A stretch of DNA of 64,000 nt from Cellulomonas fimi (GTDB lineage: Bacteria; Actinomycetota; Actinomycetes; Actinomycetales; Cellulomonadaceae): NCBI RefSeq assembly GCF_012952065.1, contig NZ_JABCJJ010000013.1:21954-85953 (forward strand). Reading direction: 5' to 3'. The position numbers were made by a program, and so were the translations under genes. This document shows positions 54,236 to 62,181 of the stretch, piece by piece (position 1 is the first letter of the stretch; each line of letters starts with the position of its first letter). The notes beneath the pieces were generated by a model. It did not search any database. It saw only the letters and a list, made by a program, of their open reading frames with translations, and was not told where the DNA came from.

Positions 54236-56767
54236 TCAGACCCCCACCAGGTCGGCGGTGCGCGCGGACTCCGCGCCGGGCTCGTCGAGCACCTCGTCGA
54301 AGTAGCCGGCGTCGGCGCTCAGCAGCGCGGCGTGCCAGTCCAGCAGGCCGGTGACCCGCCCGTTGAGGACGCTCGAGCCGAGCAGGCCGGGCGCGTCGAC
54401 CAGGCTGCGTGCCGCGACGTCGTCGTGCGTGATGTCGAGGATCTCGTCCACCGTGATCGCGACCGTCCGGCTCCCCCGCGACGCGACGACGACGAGCAGC
54501 TCGCCGCCCGCGCGCTCCTCCTCCACGCCGACCAGGCGCTGGAGCCGGAGCAGCGGGACGATCGCACCGCGGTACTGGATGACCTCGCGTCCGCCGACGT
54601 GCTCGACGTCGACCCCGCGGAGCCGCTCGAGCCGCGTCACGAGGGCCAGCGGGAACGCCACGCGGTGCCCGCCACCGACCCCCGCGACCAGCATCTCCTC
54701 CGTCTCCCGGTGGTCCACCTCCTCCTCGATCACGGCCTCCTCGAGGTCCGCGGCGTCGGCCGCGAGCGCGTGACGCGCGATCGAGGGTCCGTCGAGGATG
54801 AGCGCGACCCGGCCGTCGCCGAGCAGCGTCGCGCCCGCGTAGAGGCCGATCGCCTTGAGGCGCGCGGGCAGCGGCTTGACGACGACCTCCTCGGTCGTGA
54901 GCACGCGGTCGACCACGAGCCCGAACCGGTGGCTGTCCGACTCGAGCACGGCGATGATCAGCGAGCCGTCGGTGTCCCGGAAGCTGCCGTGGCCCAGCAC
55001 GTCGCGCAGGCCGACCAGCGGCAGCAGGTCGCCGCGCAGCCGGTACACCGGGGCGGAGCCGATGTGCTCGATCACCGTGGCGACCTTCTCCGCCTCGACT
55101 GCGACCAGCTCCTGCAGCCCGACCTGACCGATGGCGTACGTGCCGCCCGCGGCCTCGAGCATGAGCGCCGGCACGATCGCGAGCGTCAGCGGGATCCGCA
55201 GGCGCCACGTGGTTCCCGCCCCGACGGTCGACTCGACGTCGACCGAGCCGCCGATCGCCTCGACCTTGGTCCGCACGACGTCCATGCCGACGCCGCGGCC
55301 GGAGACGTTCGTGACCGCCTGGGCCGTCGAGAACCCCGGCAGGAAGAGCAGGTGGAGCAGCTCGGGCACGCTCATGGCGGCGACCTGCTCGACCGTGCGC
55401 AGCCCGCGCTCGACCGCCTTCGCGGCGACGCGGCCGGGGTCGATCCCGCCGCCGTCGTCGGTCACCTCGACCACGACCTGCCCGCCCGCGTGGGACGCGC
55501 GGAGCGTCACCACGCCGACCTGGTTCTTGCCGGCGGCGACGCGCACGTCGGTGTCCTCGATGCCGTGGTCGACGGCGTTGCGGATCAGGTGCGTCAGCGG
55601 GTCCTTGACCGCCTCGAGCAGGGTGCGGTCGAGCTCGGTCTCGCCCCCGATCATGTCGAGGCGGACCTTGCGGCCGGTCACCGCGGCGAGGTCGCGGACG
55701 AGGCGCGGCACCTTGCCCCACACCTGGTAGATCGGCTGCATGCGGGTCTTCATGACGCCGTCCTGCAGCTCGCCCGCGATGACGCTGAGGCGCTGGAACG
55801 CGCGCGTGAGCGCCGGGTCCTGCGCCTCGGCCGCGAGCAGCTTGAGCTGGTTGCGCGCGAGCACGAGCTCGCCGACCTGGCGCATGAGCGCGTCGAGGAG
55901 GTCGACGTCGACGCGGACCGAGGTCTCGTGGGAGCCGCGCGCGGCGGAGGTCGGGTCGGCGGGGCTGGTCGGGTCGGCGGAGGTCGGGTCGGCGGAGGTC
56001 GGGTCGGCGGGGCTGGTCGGGTCGGCGGAGGCGGATGCGTCGGCGGGGCCGGGGGTTGCGGGCGGGCTCGGGTCGGGCGGCGCCGGGATGGGCTCAGGTG
56101 ACGGGCTCGGGGTCGACGCCGTCGGCTCGGGGCGGGGGGTCCGCACCGGCAGGGCACGAGCGCCGCGGGTCGGCAGCCCGGCGGGCTCGACCGGCGACGC
56201 GACCTCCGGGACGAACGCGACGTCGTCGTCCGCGGCGAGGAACGCGAAGGCAGACGCCGCGTGGTCGGCCGCCTGGTCGGTGCCGTCGGTGAGAGCGCCG
56301 TCGGTGCCGTCGGTGAGAGCGCCGTTGGTGCCGTCGGCGGGAGCGTCGGCCGTGAGCGGGGCGGCGGCGGGCGTCGGGTGACGGTTCTCCAGGACGGCCC
56401 TGATGCGCTCGATGACGGGATCGACGGCGACGTCGCCCTCGGCGCCGGTGGCGTCGATCGACGCGAGGATCTCGCGCACGGCGTCGACCATGAGCAGGAG
56501 CGTGGTCGTGGAGCTCTCGTCCATCGCGCGCCGGCCGTCGCGCAGCTCGACGAGCAGGTTCTCGCCGACGTGCGTGAGCCGCTCGAGCCGACCGAAGGCG
56601 AGGAACCCGCTGGTGCCCTTGATCGTGTGGATGGTGCGGAAGATGCTGCTCAGCAGTGCTCGGTCGCCCGGGCTCTTCTCGAGCTCGACGAGGTCCTGGT
56701 CCAGCTGGTCGAGGTTCTCGTAGCTCTCGACGAGGAACTCGCGGACGATCTCGTCCATGTCGTCCAC
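54236..56767 (-). CDS. cheA: Chemotaxis histidine kinase CheA with two CheW-like domains
   Basis: CheA phosphorylates CheY and CheB in response to receptors. Starting at GTG 56767, with GGGAGGG eight bases upstream, it is 843 residues. The HPt domain has the phosphorylated His47 in FRTIHTIKGTSGF. A low-complexity linker (about 135-290) contains TDGT and ADPTS repeats instead of a clear CheY-binding P2 domain. The dimer domain starts VRVDVDLLDALMRQVGELVL; the kinase has HLIRNAVDHGIED, TDDGGGIDP and GRGVGMDVVR. Two CheW-like domains follow (about 540-670 and 690-810), one more than in standard CheA. No receiver domain is present. Confidence 0.93.
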   Translation of the reverse strand: MDDMDEIVREFLVESYENLDQLDQDLVELEKSPGDRALLSSIFRTIHTIKGTSGFLAFGRLERLTHVGENLLVELRDGRRAMDESSTTTLLLMVDAVREILASIDATGAEGDVAVDPVIERIRAVLENRHPTPAAAPLTADAPADGTNGALTDGTDGALTDGTDQAADHAASAFAFLAADDDVAFVPEVASPVEPAGLPTRGARALPVRTPRPEPTASTPSPSPEPIPAPPDPSPPATPGPADASASADPTSPADPTSADPTSADPTSPADPTSAARGSHETSVRVDVDLLDALMRQVGELVLARNQLKLLAAEAQDPALTRAFQRLSVIAGELQDGVMKTRMQPIYQVWGKVPRLVRDLAAVTGRKVRLDMIGGETELDRTLLEAVKDPLTHLIRNAVDHGIEDTDVRVAAGKNQVGVVTLRASHAGGQVVVEVTDDGGGIDPGRVAAKAVERGLRTVEQVAAMSVPELLHLLFLPGFSTAQAVTNVSGRGVGMDVVRTKVEAIGGSVDVESTVGAGTTWRLRIPLTLAIVPALMLEAAGGTYAIGQVGLQELVAVEAEKVATVIEHIGSAPVYRLRGDLLPLVGLRDVLGHGSFRDTDGSLIIAVLESDSHRFGLVVDRVLTTEEVVVKPLPARLKAIGLYAGATLLGDGRVALILDGPSIARHALAADAADLEEAVIEEEVDHRETEEMLVAGVGGGHRVAFPLALVTRLERLRGVDVEHVGGREVIQYRGAIVPLLRLQRLVGVEEERAGGELLVVVASRGSRTVAITVDEILDITHDDVAARSLVDAPGLLGSSVLNGRVTGLLDWHAALLSADAGYFDEVLDEPGAESARTADLVGV
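55949..56031. repeat. Tandem repeats encoding the ADPTS linker of CheA
   Basis: Units around GGTCGGGTCGGCGG recur five times and encode (S)ADPTS(P) in the CheA linker. A second set with a 21-base period at about 56277-56335 encodes LTDGTDGA-type repeats. Confidence 0.8.
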
Positions 56768-56945
56768 GACTGCCCTCCCCACGCTCGATCGGTCCCGCCA
56801 GACCTCTCGATCGGCACGACCTGTCGAGATGTGAGCGCGACGCCCCCGTCTCACCCGCGCGCGCCCGGACCTCTCCGCAGGTCGGGGGGGCGGACGGGTG
56901 ATCAGGCGGCCGGAGCGTGCTCAGCGCGCGGCGGAGGTCCGCGCG

Positions 56946-57185
56946 CTAGGCGGGTGGCTTCGGCGGCATCAGGCGTCGCAGCGCGTCGACCGCGCCCTCG
57001 TCCGCCGTGGCGGCCTGGACGTTGGACTCCGTCACCGCCTCGATCACCTCGGCCCGGTTGACCGCGACCGTGCGCGGCGCGTCGATGCCGAGGCGGACGC
57101 CGTCGCTGCGCACCTCGAGGACGGTCACCACGACGTCGTCCCCGATCATCAGTCGCTCACCCACGCGACGGCTCAGCACCAGCAT
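56946..57185 (-). CDS. csrA: Carbon storage regulator CsrA
   Basis: CsrA is a small RNA-binding dimer that blocks translation of target messages, notably flagellin in Gram-positives. This 79-residue protein has the family core MLVLSRRVGERLMIGDDVVV, RSDGVRLGIDAPRTVAVNRA and a C-terminal helix with RAEV. The tail is about 20 residues longer than in E. coli. In many flagellated bacteria FliW binds CsrA, but no fliW is in this window. It sits between the flhF terminator and cheA, linking flagellar and chemotaxis blocks. A GATAGT near 57195 could be a -10. Confidence 0.95.
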   Translation of the reverse strand: MLVLSRRVGERLMIGDDVVVTVLEVRSDGVRLGIDAPRTVAVNRAEVIEAVTESNVQAATADEGAVDALRRLMPPKPPA

Positions 57186-57253
57186 GCCGACGACACTATC
57201 CGCTCACGTCCCCACCGCCCGGCCTCGCCCCGCTGGGCGGGAGGCTCGCCCGC

Positions 57254-57289
57254 GGGAGGAAAGTGCGCGTGGGTGCGCAGTTTCCTCCC
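57254..57289 (-). terminator. Hairpin terminator after the flhF-like gene
   Basis: Arms 57254-57262 and 57281-57289 pair perfectly (9 bases). After one G/G mismatch, 64-68 and 75-79 of the same block pair for five more, leaving a 6-base loop. It abuts the flhF stop codon (57290-57292). It probably separates the flagellar export block from csrA and the chemotaxis genes. Confidence 0.75.
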
Positions 57290-58834
57290 TCAGTCCCAGT
57301 GGGCGCCCGTGCCCAGGCGCTCGCTGAGGAGGGCCGCCCAGACGACCGGGGTCGCCGGTAGGCCGTCGATCCAGCCGACCGGCGTGCCCAGGCCCAGCAC
57401 CGTGCCCGGCTCCTGGGTCTCGTGGACCGAGGCCGCGGCGACGGCGTCGAACCCTCCACCCCCCGCGACCGCCCCGCCGACCGCCGCCATCCAGGCCCGC
57501 AGGTCCGCCGCCTTGCGCCGCGCGTCGAGCACGGCCCACGTCTGGTCGGCCCCCAGCTCGGCGAGCAGCTCGGCGGCCGCGCGGCGGTCCTCCGCACCAG
57601 GCCCGACGCCGAGCGCGACGATGCTCACCTGCTCACCGTCCGTCACGCGAGCCCGGTAGCGGGCCGCCGCCGAGGGGCTGAGGAGCCGGCGTCCGTGCCC
57701 CGCGACCGGCTGCATCTCGCCCGCGAGCACCACGTCGTGCGGGTCGAGCCGCAGCCGCCCCGCCATCTGCGTCGCCACCGCGAGCGCCTCGGCCTTCTCG
57801 CCGACGACGGCGACGATCGCCCCGGACGTGCGCAGCAGGGTCGGCGGACGGGTCATCGACGCGAGCAGGCTCGAGAGCGGGAGCGGCTCGTCGAGCGGCC
57901 CGTCACCGAGCAGCGCGGACGGCACGCCGAGCGCGAGCAGCGCACGGCGGTCGCCCCCGGGAGGGCGCGGGGCACCGTCGGGAGGGCGCGGGGCACCGTC
58001 GGGGGTCGCCGCGGAGGTCGACCCCGGCCCAGGGCCGACGGCGCCCGCCGCGGCCGACGCCCCGGACCCGTCGGTCCCGCCGACCTCGTCAGCCGCGCCC
58101 GCCTCCTCGGCCGCGCCGACCTCGTCAGCCGCACCCGCCGGCTCGGTCGCACCGGACTCGGGCGCGCCCGCCTGGGTCGGGATCCCGGCGCGGATCGGGT
58201 CGAACGCGACCGGCGTCACGACCGCCCCGCGCGGCGCGAAGCGAGCCGGCGGCAGCGCGGGCGCGCCCGCCGCCTCACCACCGGGGGTCGCGCCGGCATC
58301 GACCCCGGCGACGGCCGTCGCGTCGACCGCGGAGACCGCCGCGCCCACGGGACCCGCCGCACCCGCGGCGCCCACGACGCCGAGGTCCTCGATCCGCCGC
58401 GCACCCTGGTGCTCGACCACCGGCGTCGCGGCCAGTCGGCCCTCGACCCCGGCGTGCGCGCCGCCCGGGACGTCGGCCATGTCGTCGATCGAGGCCAGCA
58501 CCGAGGCGAAGGTCGCGGCGTCGGTCGAGACGCGGGGTGCGGCGTCGTGCACCTCGGCGGCGTCGGCGGCGTCGATCAGCGCGGACAGCCCGACCGCGGG
58601 GGCGGCGGCCGGGCCCGGGGCCGGCGCAACGACGGGTCGGCGCCGCGGGATCCGCGGTCGCGGCTCGGGCACCTCGACGGTCAGCTCGAAGTGCTCCTTG
58701 GCGAAGAACCCGCCGATCCCGCCCGTGCGGACGCGCTCGGCCTTGACGATGACGGCGTCGGGCCCCATCTCGGCGCAGACGCGGCGCACGAGGCTCGCGA
58801 GGTCCTCGCCGTCAAGCAGCAATCGCGTGGGCAT
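57290..58834 (-). CDS. flhF: FlhF-like protein with a degenerate GTPase domain
   Basis: FlhF is an SRP-type GTPase that sets flagellar placement and number. This 514-residue protein follows flhA, the standard position for flhF, with a 23-base overlap. The N-terminal LLLDGEDLASLVRRVCAEMG and PDAVIVKAERVRTGGIGGFF match the FlhF B domain. The middle (about 75-320) is a low-complexity Ala/Gly/Pro linker. In the C-terminal domain the P-loop that should read GPTGVGKTTT is GEKAEALA (345-352), so the GTP-binding Lys and Thr are gone. The later G motifs are also unrecognisable. It has the fold's strand order but probably not the catalysis. The symbol is given for position and N-terminus. Confidence 0.65.
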   Translation of the reverse strand: MPTRLLLDGEDLASLVRRVCAEMGPDAVIVKAERVRTGGIGGFFAKEHFELTVEVPEPRPRIPRRRPVVAPAPGPAAAPAVGLSALIDAADAAEVHDAAPRVSTDAATFASVLASIDDMADVPGGAHAGVEGRLAATPVVEHQGARRIEDLGVVGAAGAAGPVGAAVSAVDATAVAGVDAGATPGGEAAGAPALPPARFAPRGAVVTPVAFDPIRAGIPTQAGAPESGATEPAGAADEVGAAEEAGAADEVGGTDGSGASAAAGAVGPGPGSTSAATPDGAPRPPDGAPRPPGGDRRALLALGVPSALLGDGPLDEPLPLSSLLASMTRPPTLLRTSGAIVAVVGEKAEALAVATQMAGRLRLDPHDVVLAGEMQPVAGHGRRLLSPSAAARYRARVTDGEQVSIVALGVGPGAEDRRAAAELLAELGADQTWAVLDARRKAADLRAWMAAVGGAVAGGGGFDAVAAASVHETQEPGTVLGLGTPVGWIDGLPATPVVWAALLSERLGTGAHWD

Positions 58835-60869
58835 CGCGCACCGTCCCGACCGTCTCGATCCGCAGCCCGGACCCCGTCACCTCGGTGTACGAGAGAACGG
58901 GCAGCTCGGGGGTCGCGAGCACGACGAGCCTGCGCATCGCGGGCCGCAGCGCGGGCGCGCAGGTCAGCACCACCGGGAACCCGGACGCCTCCCCCGCCGC
59001 GACGCACGACCGGACCGACGCGAGCACGCCCTCGACGCGCGCGGGCTCGAGCATGATCTGCGTCCCGCCCTCGGCCGGGCGCAGCGACTCGACGAGCTGC
59101 TGCTCGAGCACGGGGTCGACGACGACGACGCGCAGCACGCCGTCGTGCCCGTACGGCGCGGCGAGCGCCGGCCCCAGCGCGGCGCGGGCCGCCTCGACCA
59201 GCCCGCCGACGTCGGTGCTCTGCTTGGCGCGGAGCGTGAGGGCCTCGTAGATGCGACCCAGGTCGCGGATCGCGACCTGCTCGTCGAGCAGCCCGTGCAG
59301 CACGCGCTGGACCTCGCCGAGGCTCAGCAGCCCGGGGACGAGCTCGTCGACGACAGACGGGTTGACCTGCTTGACGCCCTCGGTGAGCACGCGCACGTCC
59401 TCCCGGGTCAGGAGGCGCGAGGCGTGCTGGGTGATGATCGAGCCGAGGTGCGTGATGAGGACCGAGACGCGGTCGACGACGGTCGCACCCGCCATCTCGG
59501 CGGCGTGCCGCAGCTCGGCGGGGATCCACTTGCCCGCGAGCCCGAACACCGGCTCGTGGACCGCCTGGCCTGGAAGAGCGTCGAGGGAATCTCCTAGCGC
59601 GAGCATCCGCCCGACGGGCAGCTCGCCGCGGCCGACCTCGACGCCCGAGATCCGGACGGCGTAGGTCGAGCGCGGCAGGTCGACGGAGTCGCGCGTGCGG
59701 ACGGGCGGCACGACGACGCCGAGGTCCATCGCGATCTTCCGTCGCAGCCCGCGCACCCGCGAGAGCAGGTCGCCGTCGCCCCCGCCGACGAGGTCGACGA
59801 GGTCGGGCGCCAGCAGGATCTCGAGCGCGTGGACGCGCATCTGCTCGATCAGCGCCTCGGGGGTGTCGGGCGACTGCGCCGCGGCGGCGGGCGACGTCGC
59901 GGAGGCAGCCGCTGCCTCGGCGTCGGCGGCGTCGCGCGCCTTGACGCGCTGACCGGCGAGCAGCAGCAGGGCGCCGACCGCGACGAACGGGACCTTGGGA
60001 AGGCCCGGGATCAACGCCATGCCGATCGACGCGGCACCCGCGATCTGCAGCGCCTGGCGCGACTGGCCGAGCTGCTTGCTCGCGGCCGAGCCGAGGTCGT
60101 CGTCGGCGCCCGAGCGCGTGACGATGATGCCGCTCGAGACCGACAGGAGCAGCGCCGGGATCTGGGTGACGAGGCCGTCGCCGATGGTCAGGAGGCTGAA
60201 CCGCTCGAGCGACTCGCCGGCCGACATGCCCATCTGGACCATGCCGATGATGAAGCCGCCGACCAGGTTGATGACCGTGATGATGATGCCCGCGATGGCG
60301 TCGCCCTTGACGAACTTCGAGCCACCGTCCATGGCCCCGTAGAAGTCGGCCTCGGCGCTCACGTCGGCCCGGCGCCGGCGCGCGGTGTCCTCGTCGATGA
60401 GGCCGGAGTTGAGGTCGGCGTCGATCGCCATCTGCTTGCCGGGCATCGCGTCGAGCGTGAACCGGGCCCCGACCTCGGCGACGCGGCCCGCGCCGTTGGT
60501 GATCACGACGAACTGGATGACGACGAGGATCAGGAAGATCACGAGGCCGATCACCAGCGACCCGCCGACCACGAACTCGCCGAACGCGCCGATGACCTCC
60601 CCCGCGTACCCGTCCCGCAGCACGAGGCGCGTCGACGCGACGTTGAGGCCGAGCCGGAACAGGGTCGCGACCAGCAGCAGCGAGGGGAAGATCGAGAAGT
60701 CGACCGGCCGCTTGACGTACATGCTGGTCAGCAGGATGACGAGCGAGCCGACGATGTTGACGACGATCAGCACGTCGAGCAGCGGCGCGGGCAGCGGCAC
60801 GACGAGCAGCAGCACGATCCCGACGACGCCCGCGGGGATCGCGAGCCCCGCGATGTTCTTGTTCTTCAT
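58812..60869 (-). CDS. flhA: Flagellar export gate protein FlhA
   Basis: FlhA forms the nonameric ring of the flagellar type III export gate. The 685-residue protein has eight membrane segments in the first 330 residues and a large cytoplasmic domain after a linker of Ala/Ser (about 325-345). Family marks are LLLVATLFRLGLNVASTRL, AVIGAFGEFVVGG-like EVIGAFGEFVVGG, RVAEVGARFTLDAMPGKQMA and [22 protein letters not shown] lies seven bases before the ATG. Its start overlaps the stop of the small upstream gene as ATGA. Length is normal for the family. Confidence 0.96.
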   Translation of the reverse strand: MKNKNIAGLAIPAGVVGIVLLLVVPLPAPLLDVLIVVNIVGSLVILLTSMYVKRPVDFSIFPSLLLVATLFRLGLNVASTRLVLRDGYAGEVIGAFGEFVVGGSLVIGLVIFLILVVIQFVVITNGAGRVAEVGARFTLDAMPGKQMAIDADLNSGLIDEDTARRRRADVSAEADFYGAMDGGSKFVKGDAIAGIIITVINLVGGFIIGMVQMGMSAGESLERFSLLTIGDGLVTQIPALLLSVSSGIIVTRSGADDDLGSAASKQLGQSRQALQIAGAASIGMALIPGLPKVPFVAVGALLLLAGQRVKARDAADAEAAAASATSPAAAAQSPDTPEALIEQMRVHALEILLAPDLVDLVGGGDGDLLSRVRGLRRKIAMDLGVVVPPVRTRDSVDLPRSTYAVRISGVEVGRGELPVGRMLALGDSLDALPGQAVHEPVFGLAGKWIPAELRHAAEMAGATVVDRVSVLITHLGSIITQHASRLLTREDVRVLTEGVKQVNPSVVDELVPGLLSLGEVQRVLHGLLDEQVAIRDLGRIYEALTLRAKQSTDVGGLVEAARAALGPALAAPYGHDGVLRVVVVDPVLEQQLVESLRPAEGGTQIMLEPARVEGVLASVRSCVAAGEASGFPVVLTCAPALRPAMRRLVVLATPELPVLSYTEVTGSGLRIETVGTVRDAHAIAA

Positions 60870-61090
60870 CGACTCGTCCTCGGTGCGTGGGTGTGTGCCG
60901 GTGCGTGGGTGTGTGCCGGTGCGTGGGTGTGTGCCGGTGCGTGGGTGTGTGCCGGTGCGTGGGCGGCGGGAGCGCGGGCGGGGGCGAGGGTGGCGGTAGG
61001 GGCGGTGGGCGGGGGCACGACGGCGGGGGCGAGGGTGGCGGTAGGGGCGGTGGGCGGGGGCACGACGGCGGTGCTCTGGCGGGCGGTCAT
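60866..61090 (-). CDS. 74-residue His/Pro/Thr-rich small protein coupled between flhB and flhA
   Basis: The ATG at 61090 overlaps the flhB stop (ATGA) and has GGGAGGG five bases upstream. Its TGA overlaps the flhA start (ATGA). Two exact couplings plus a strong ribosome site argue that this is a real gene. The product is low-complexity: residues 8-37 are two copies of a 15-residue Val/Pro/Thr/Ala unit (AVVPPPTAPTATLAP), and residues 42-70 are HAPAHT-type repeats with nine His. There is no membrane segment or signal peptide. Metal binding, a spacer that couples translation, or a chaperone-like role are possible; I know of no family. Repeat number changes would keep the frame (18 and 45 bases). 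Confidence 0.65.
   Translation of the reverse strand: MTARQSTAVVPPPTAPTATLAPAVVPPPTAPTATLAPARAPAAHAPAHTHAPAHTHAPAHTHAPAHTHAPRTSR
60883..60963. repeat. 18-base tandem repeat, 4.5 copies, inside the small flhB-flhA gene
   Basis: Four perfect 18-base copies (unit GTGCGTGGGTGTGTGCCG) and a half copy encode the HAPAHT repeats on the minus strand. Confidence 0.95.
60980..61069. repeat. 45-base tandem duplication inside the small flhB-flhA gene
   Basis: Two head-to-tail copies with a 45-base period encode the two Val/Pro/Thr/Ala units. Copies appear identical, so the duplication is recent or maintained. Confidence 0.9.
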
Positions 61091-62181
61091 GCGGCCCTCC
61101 CGGCGGGGACCGTGTGGACGCCCTGCGCGGCGCCGCGGCGCTTGAGCGCCATGACGAACGCGAGGACCTTGGCGACGGAGGTGAAGAGCTCGGTCGGGAT
61201 CTCCTGGCCGAGCCCGCACGCGCCGTGCAGCGCGCGCGCGAGCGGCACGTCGGCCACGAGCGGCACGCGCTTCTTCGTGGCCTCGGCCCGGATGCGCGCC
61301 GCGACGTGCCCCGAGCCCTTGGCGACGACCCGCGGCGCGCCCTTACCCGGCTCGTAGCGCAGCGCGACGGCGACGTGCGTCGGGTTGACGAGCACGACGT
61401 CGGCGTCGGCGATGGCCGCCATCATCCGGTTGCGGCTCATCGACATCTGCTTGGAGCGGATCGCGCTCTTGAGCAGGGGGTCGCCCTCGGACGACTTGTT
61501 CTCCTGCTTGATCTCCTGCTTGCTCATCATCGTCTTCTTCCGGTTCGCCCGGCGGATCACGAGGATGTCGAGGATCGCGAGCCCGATCCCGGCCGCCACG
61601 GCGGTGCGCATGAGCGACGCGACCCCGTTGCCGCCCAGCTGCATGACCTGGTCCAGCGAGAGCCCGCCGGACGCGAGGAGCATCGGCGCGATCCCCTGCA
61701 CCGTCACGGCGAGCACGCCGCCGACGGCCACCGTCTTGAGCAGCGCCTTCGCGCCCTGCCACCACGCCTGGCCGCCGAGCACGCGCTTGAGCCCCTTCGC
61801 CACGTTGAACTGCTTGAACGTCGGCTTGAGCTTCTTGGTCGAGATGTGCAGCCCGCCCTGGGCGGCCGAGGCGACGACAGCGGCGAGGACGACGACGGCG
61901 AGCAGCGGCGCCACGGTCGTCAGGACGGAGCCGAGCCCGTCGTCGAGCGCCTGGACGGCGCGCGCCGGGTCCGGGTCGGCGACGACCGCCCGCACGGTCG
62001 TGAGCTGCTCGGTCGCCGCCTCGGAGCCGCGGCTCAGCACCATCCCGAGCGTCGCGGCGGCGACCCCCATGCCGAGCCAGGCCGAGAGGTCCTGCGAGCG
62101 CTGGAGCGAGCCGTCGCGGCGCAGCTCCTTCATCCGCTTCGGGGTGGCCTTCTCGCTCTTGGAGGCCGCGTCCTCGCTCAT
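61087..62181 (-). CDS. flhB: Flagellar export switch protein FlhB
   Basis: FlhB switches export from rod/hook to filament proteins. This 364-residue protein has the N-terminal KATPKRMKELRRDGSLQRSQDL, four membrane segments within about 35-210 and the cytoplasmic domain with the self-cleavage motif Asn266-Pro-Thr-His269 in VVLVNPTHVAVALRY. KGSGHVAARIRAEATK and IPLVADVPLARALH-like sequence follow. Its ATG overlaps the fliR stop. The C-terminal tail of about 12 residues is normal. Confidence 0.96.
   Translation of the reverse strand: MSEDAASKSEKATPKRMKELRRDGSLQRSQDLSAWLGMGVAAATLGMVLSRGSEAATEQLTTVRAVVADPDPARAVQALDDGLGSVLTTVAPLLAVVVLAAVVASAAQGGLHISTKKLKPTFKQFNVAKGLKRVLGGQAWWQGAKALLKTVAVGGVLAVTVQGIAPMLLASGGLSLDQVMQLGGNGVASLMRTAVAAGIGLAILDILVIRRANRKKTMMSKQEIKQENKSSEGDPLLKSAIRSKQMSMSRNRMMAAIADADVVLVNPTHVAVALRYEPGKGAPRVVAKGSGHVAARIRAEATKKRVPLVADVPLARALHGACGLGQEIPTELFTSVAKVLAFVMALKRRGAAQGVHTVPAGRAA

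Noticed and set aside
49918..54354. A 1478-codon open frame on the plus strand across the three receptor genes
   Set aside because: It is the antisense shadow of the receptor genes: Arg/Gly/Asp/Leu-rich, no domain, and the minus-strand genes have clear domains and ribosome sites.
57186..57253. FliA/WhiG-type flagellar promoter ahead of csrA
   Set aside because: GCGGATAG is close to the -10 consensus of that sigma class, but no matching -35 lies at the needed distance.
60883..61069. CRISPR-like array
   Set aside because: The 18- and 45-base repeats are contiguous, without unique spacers, and lie within a coding frame.
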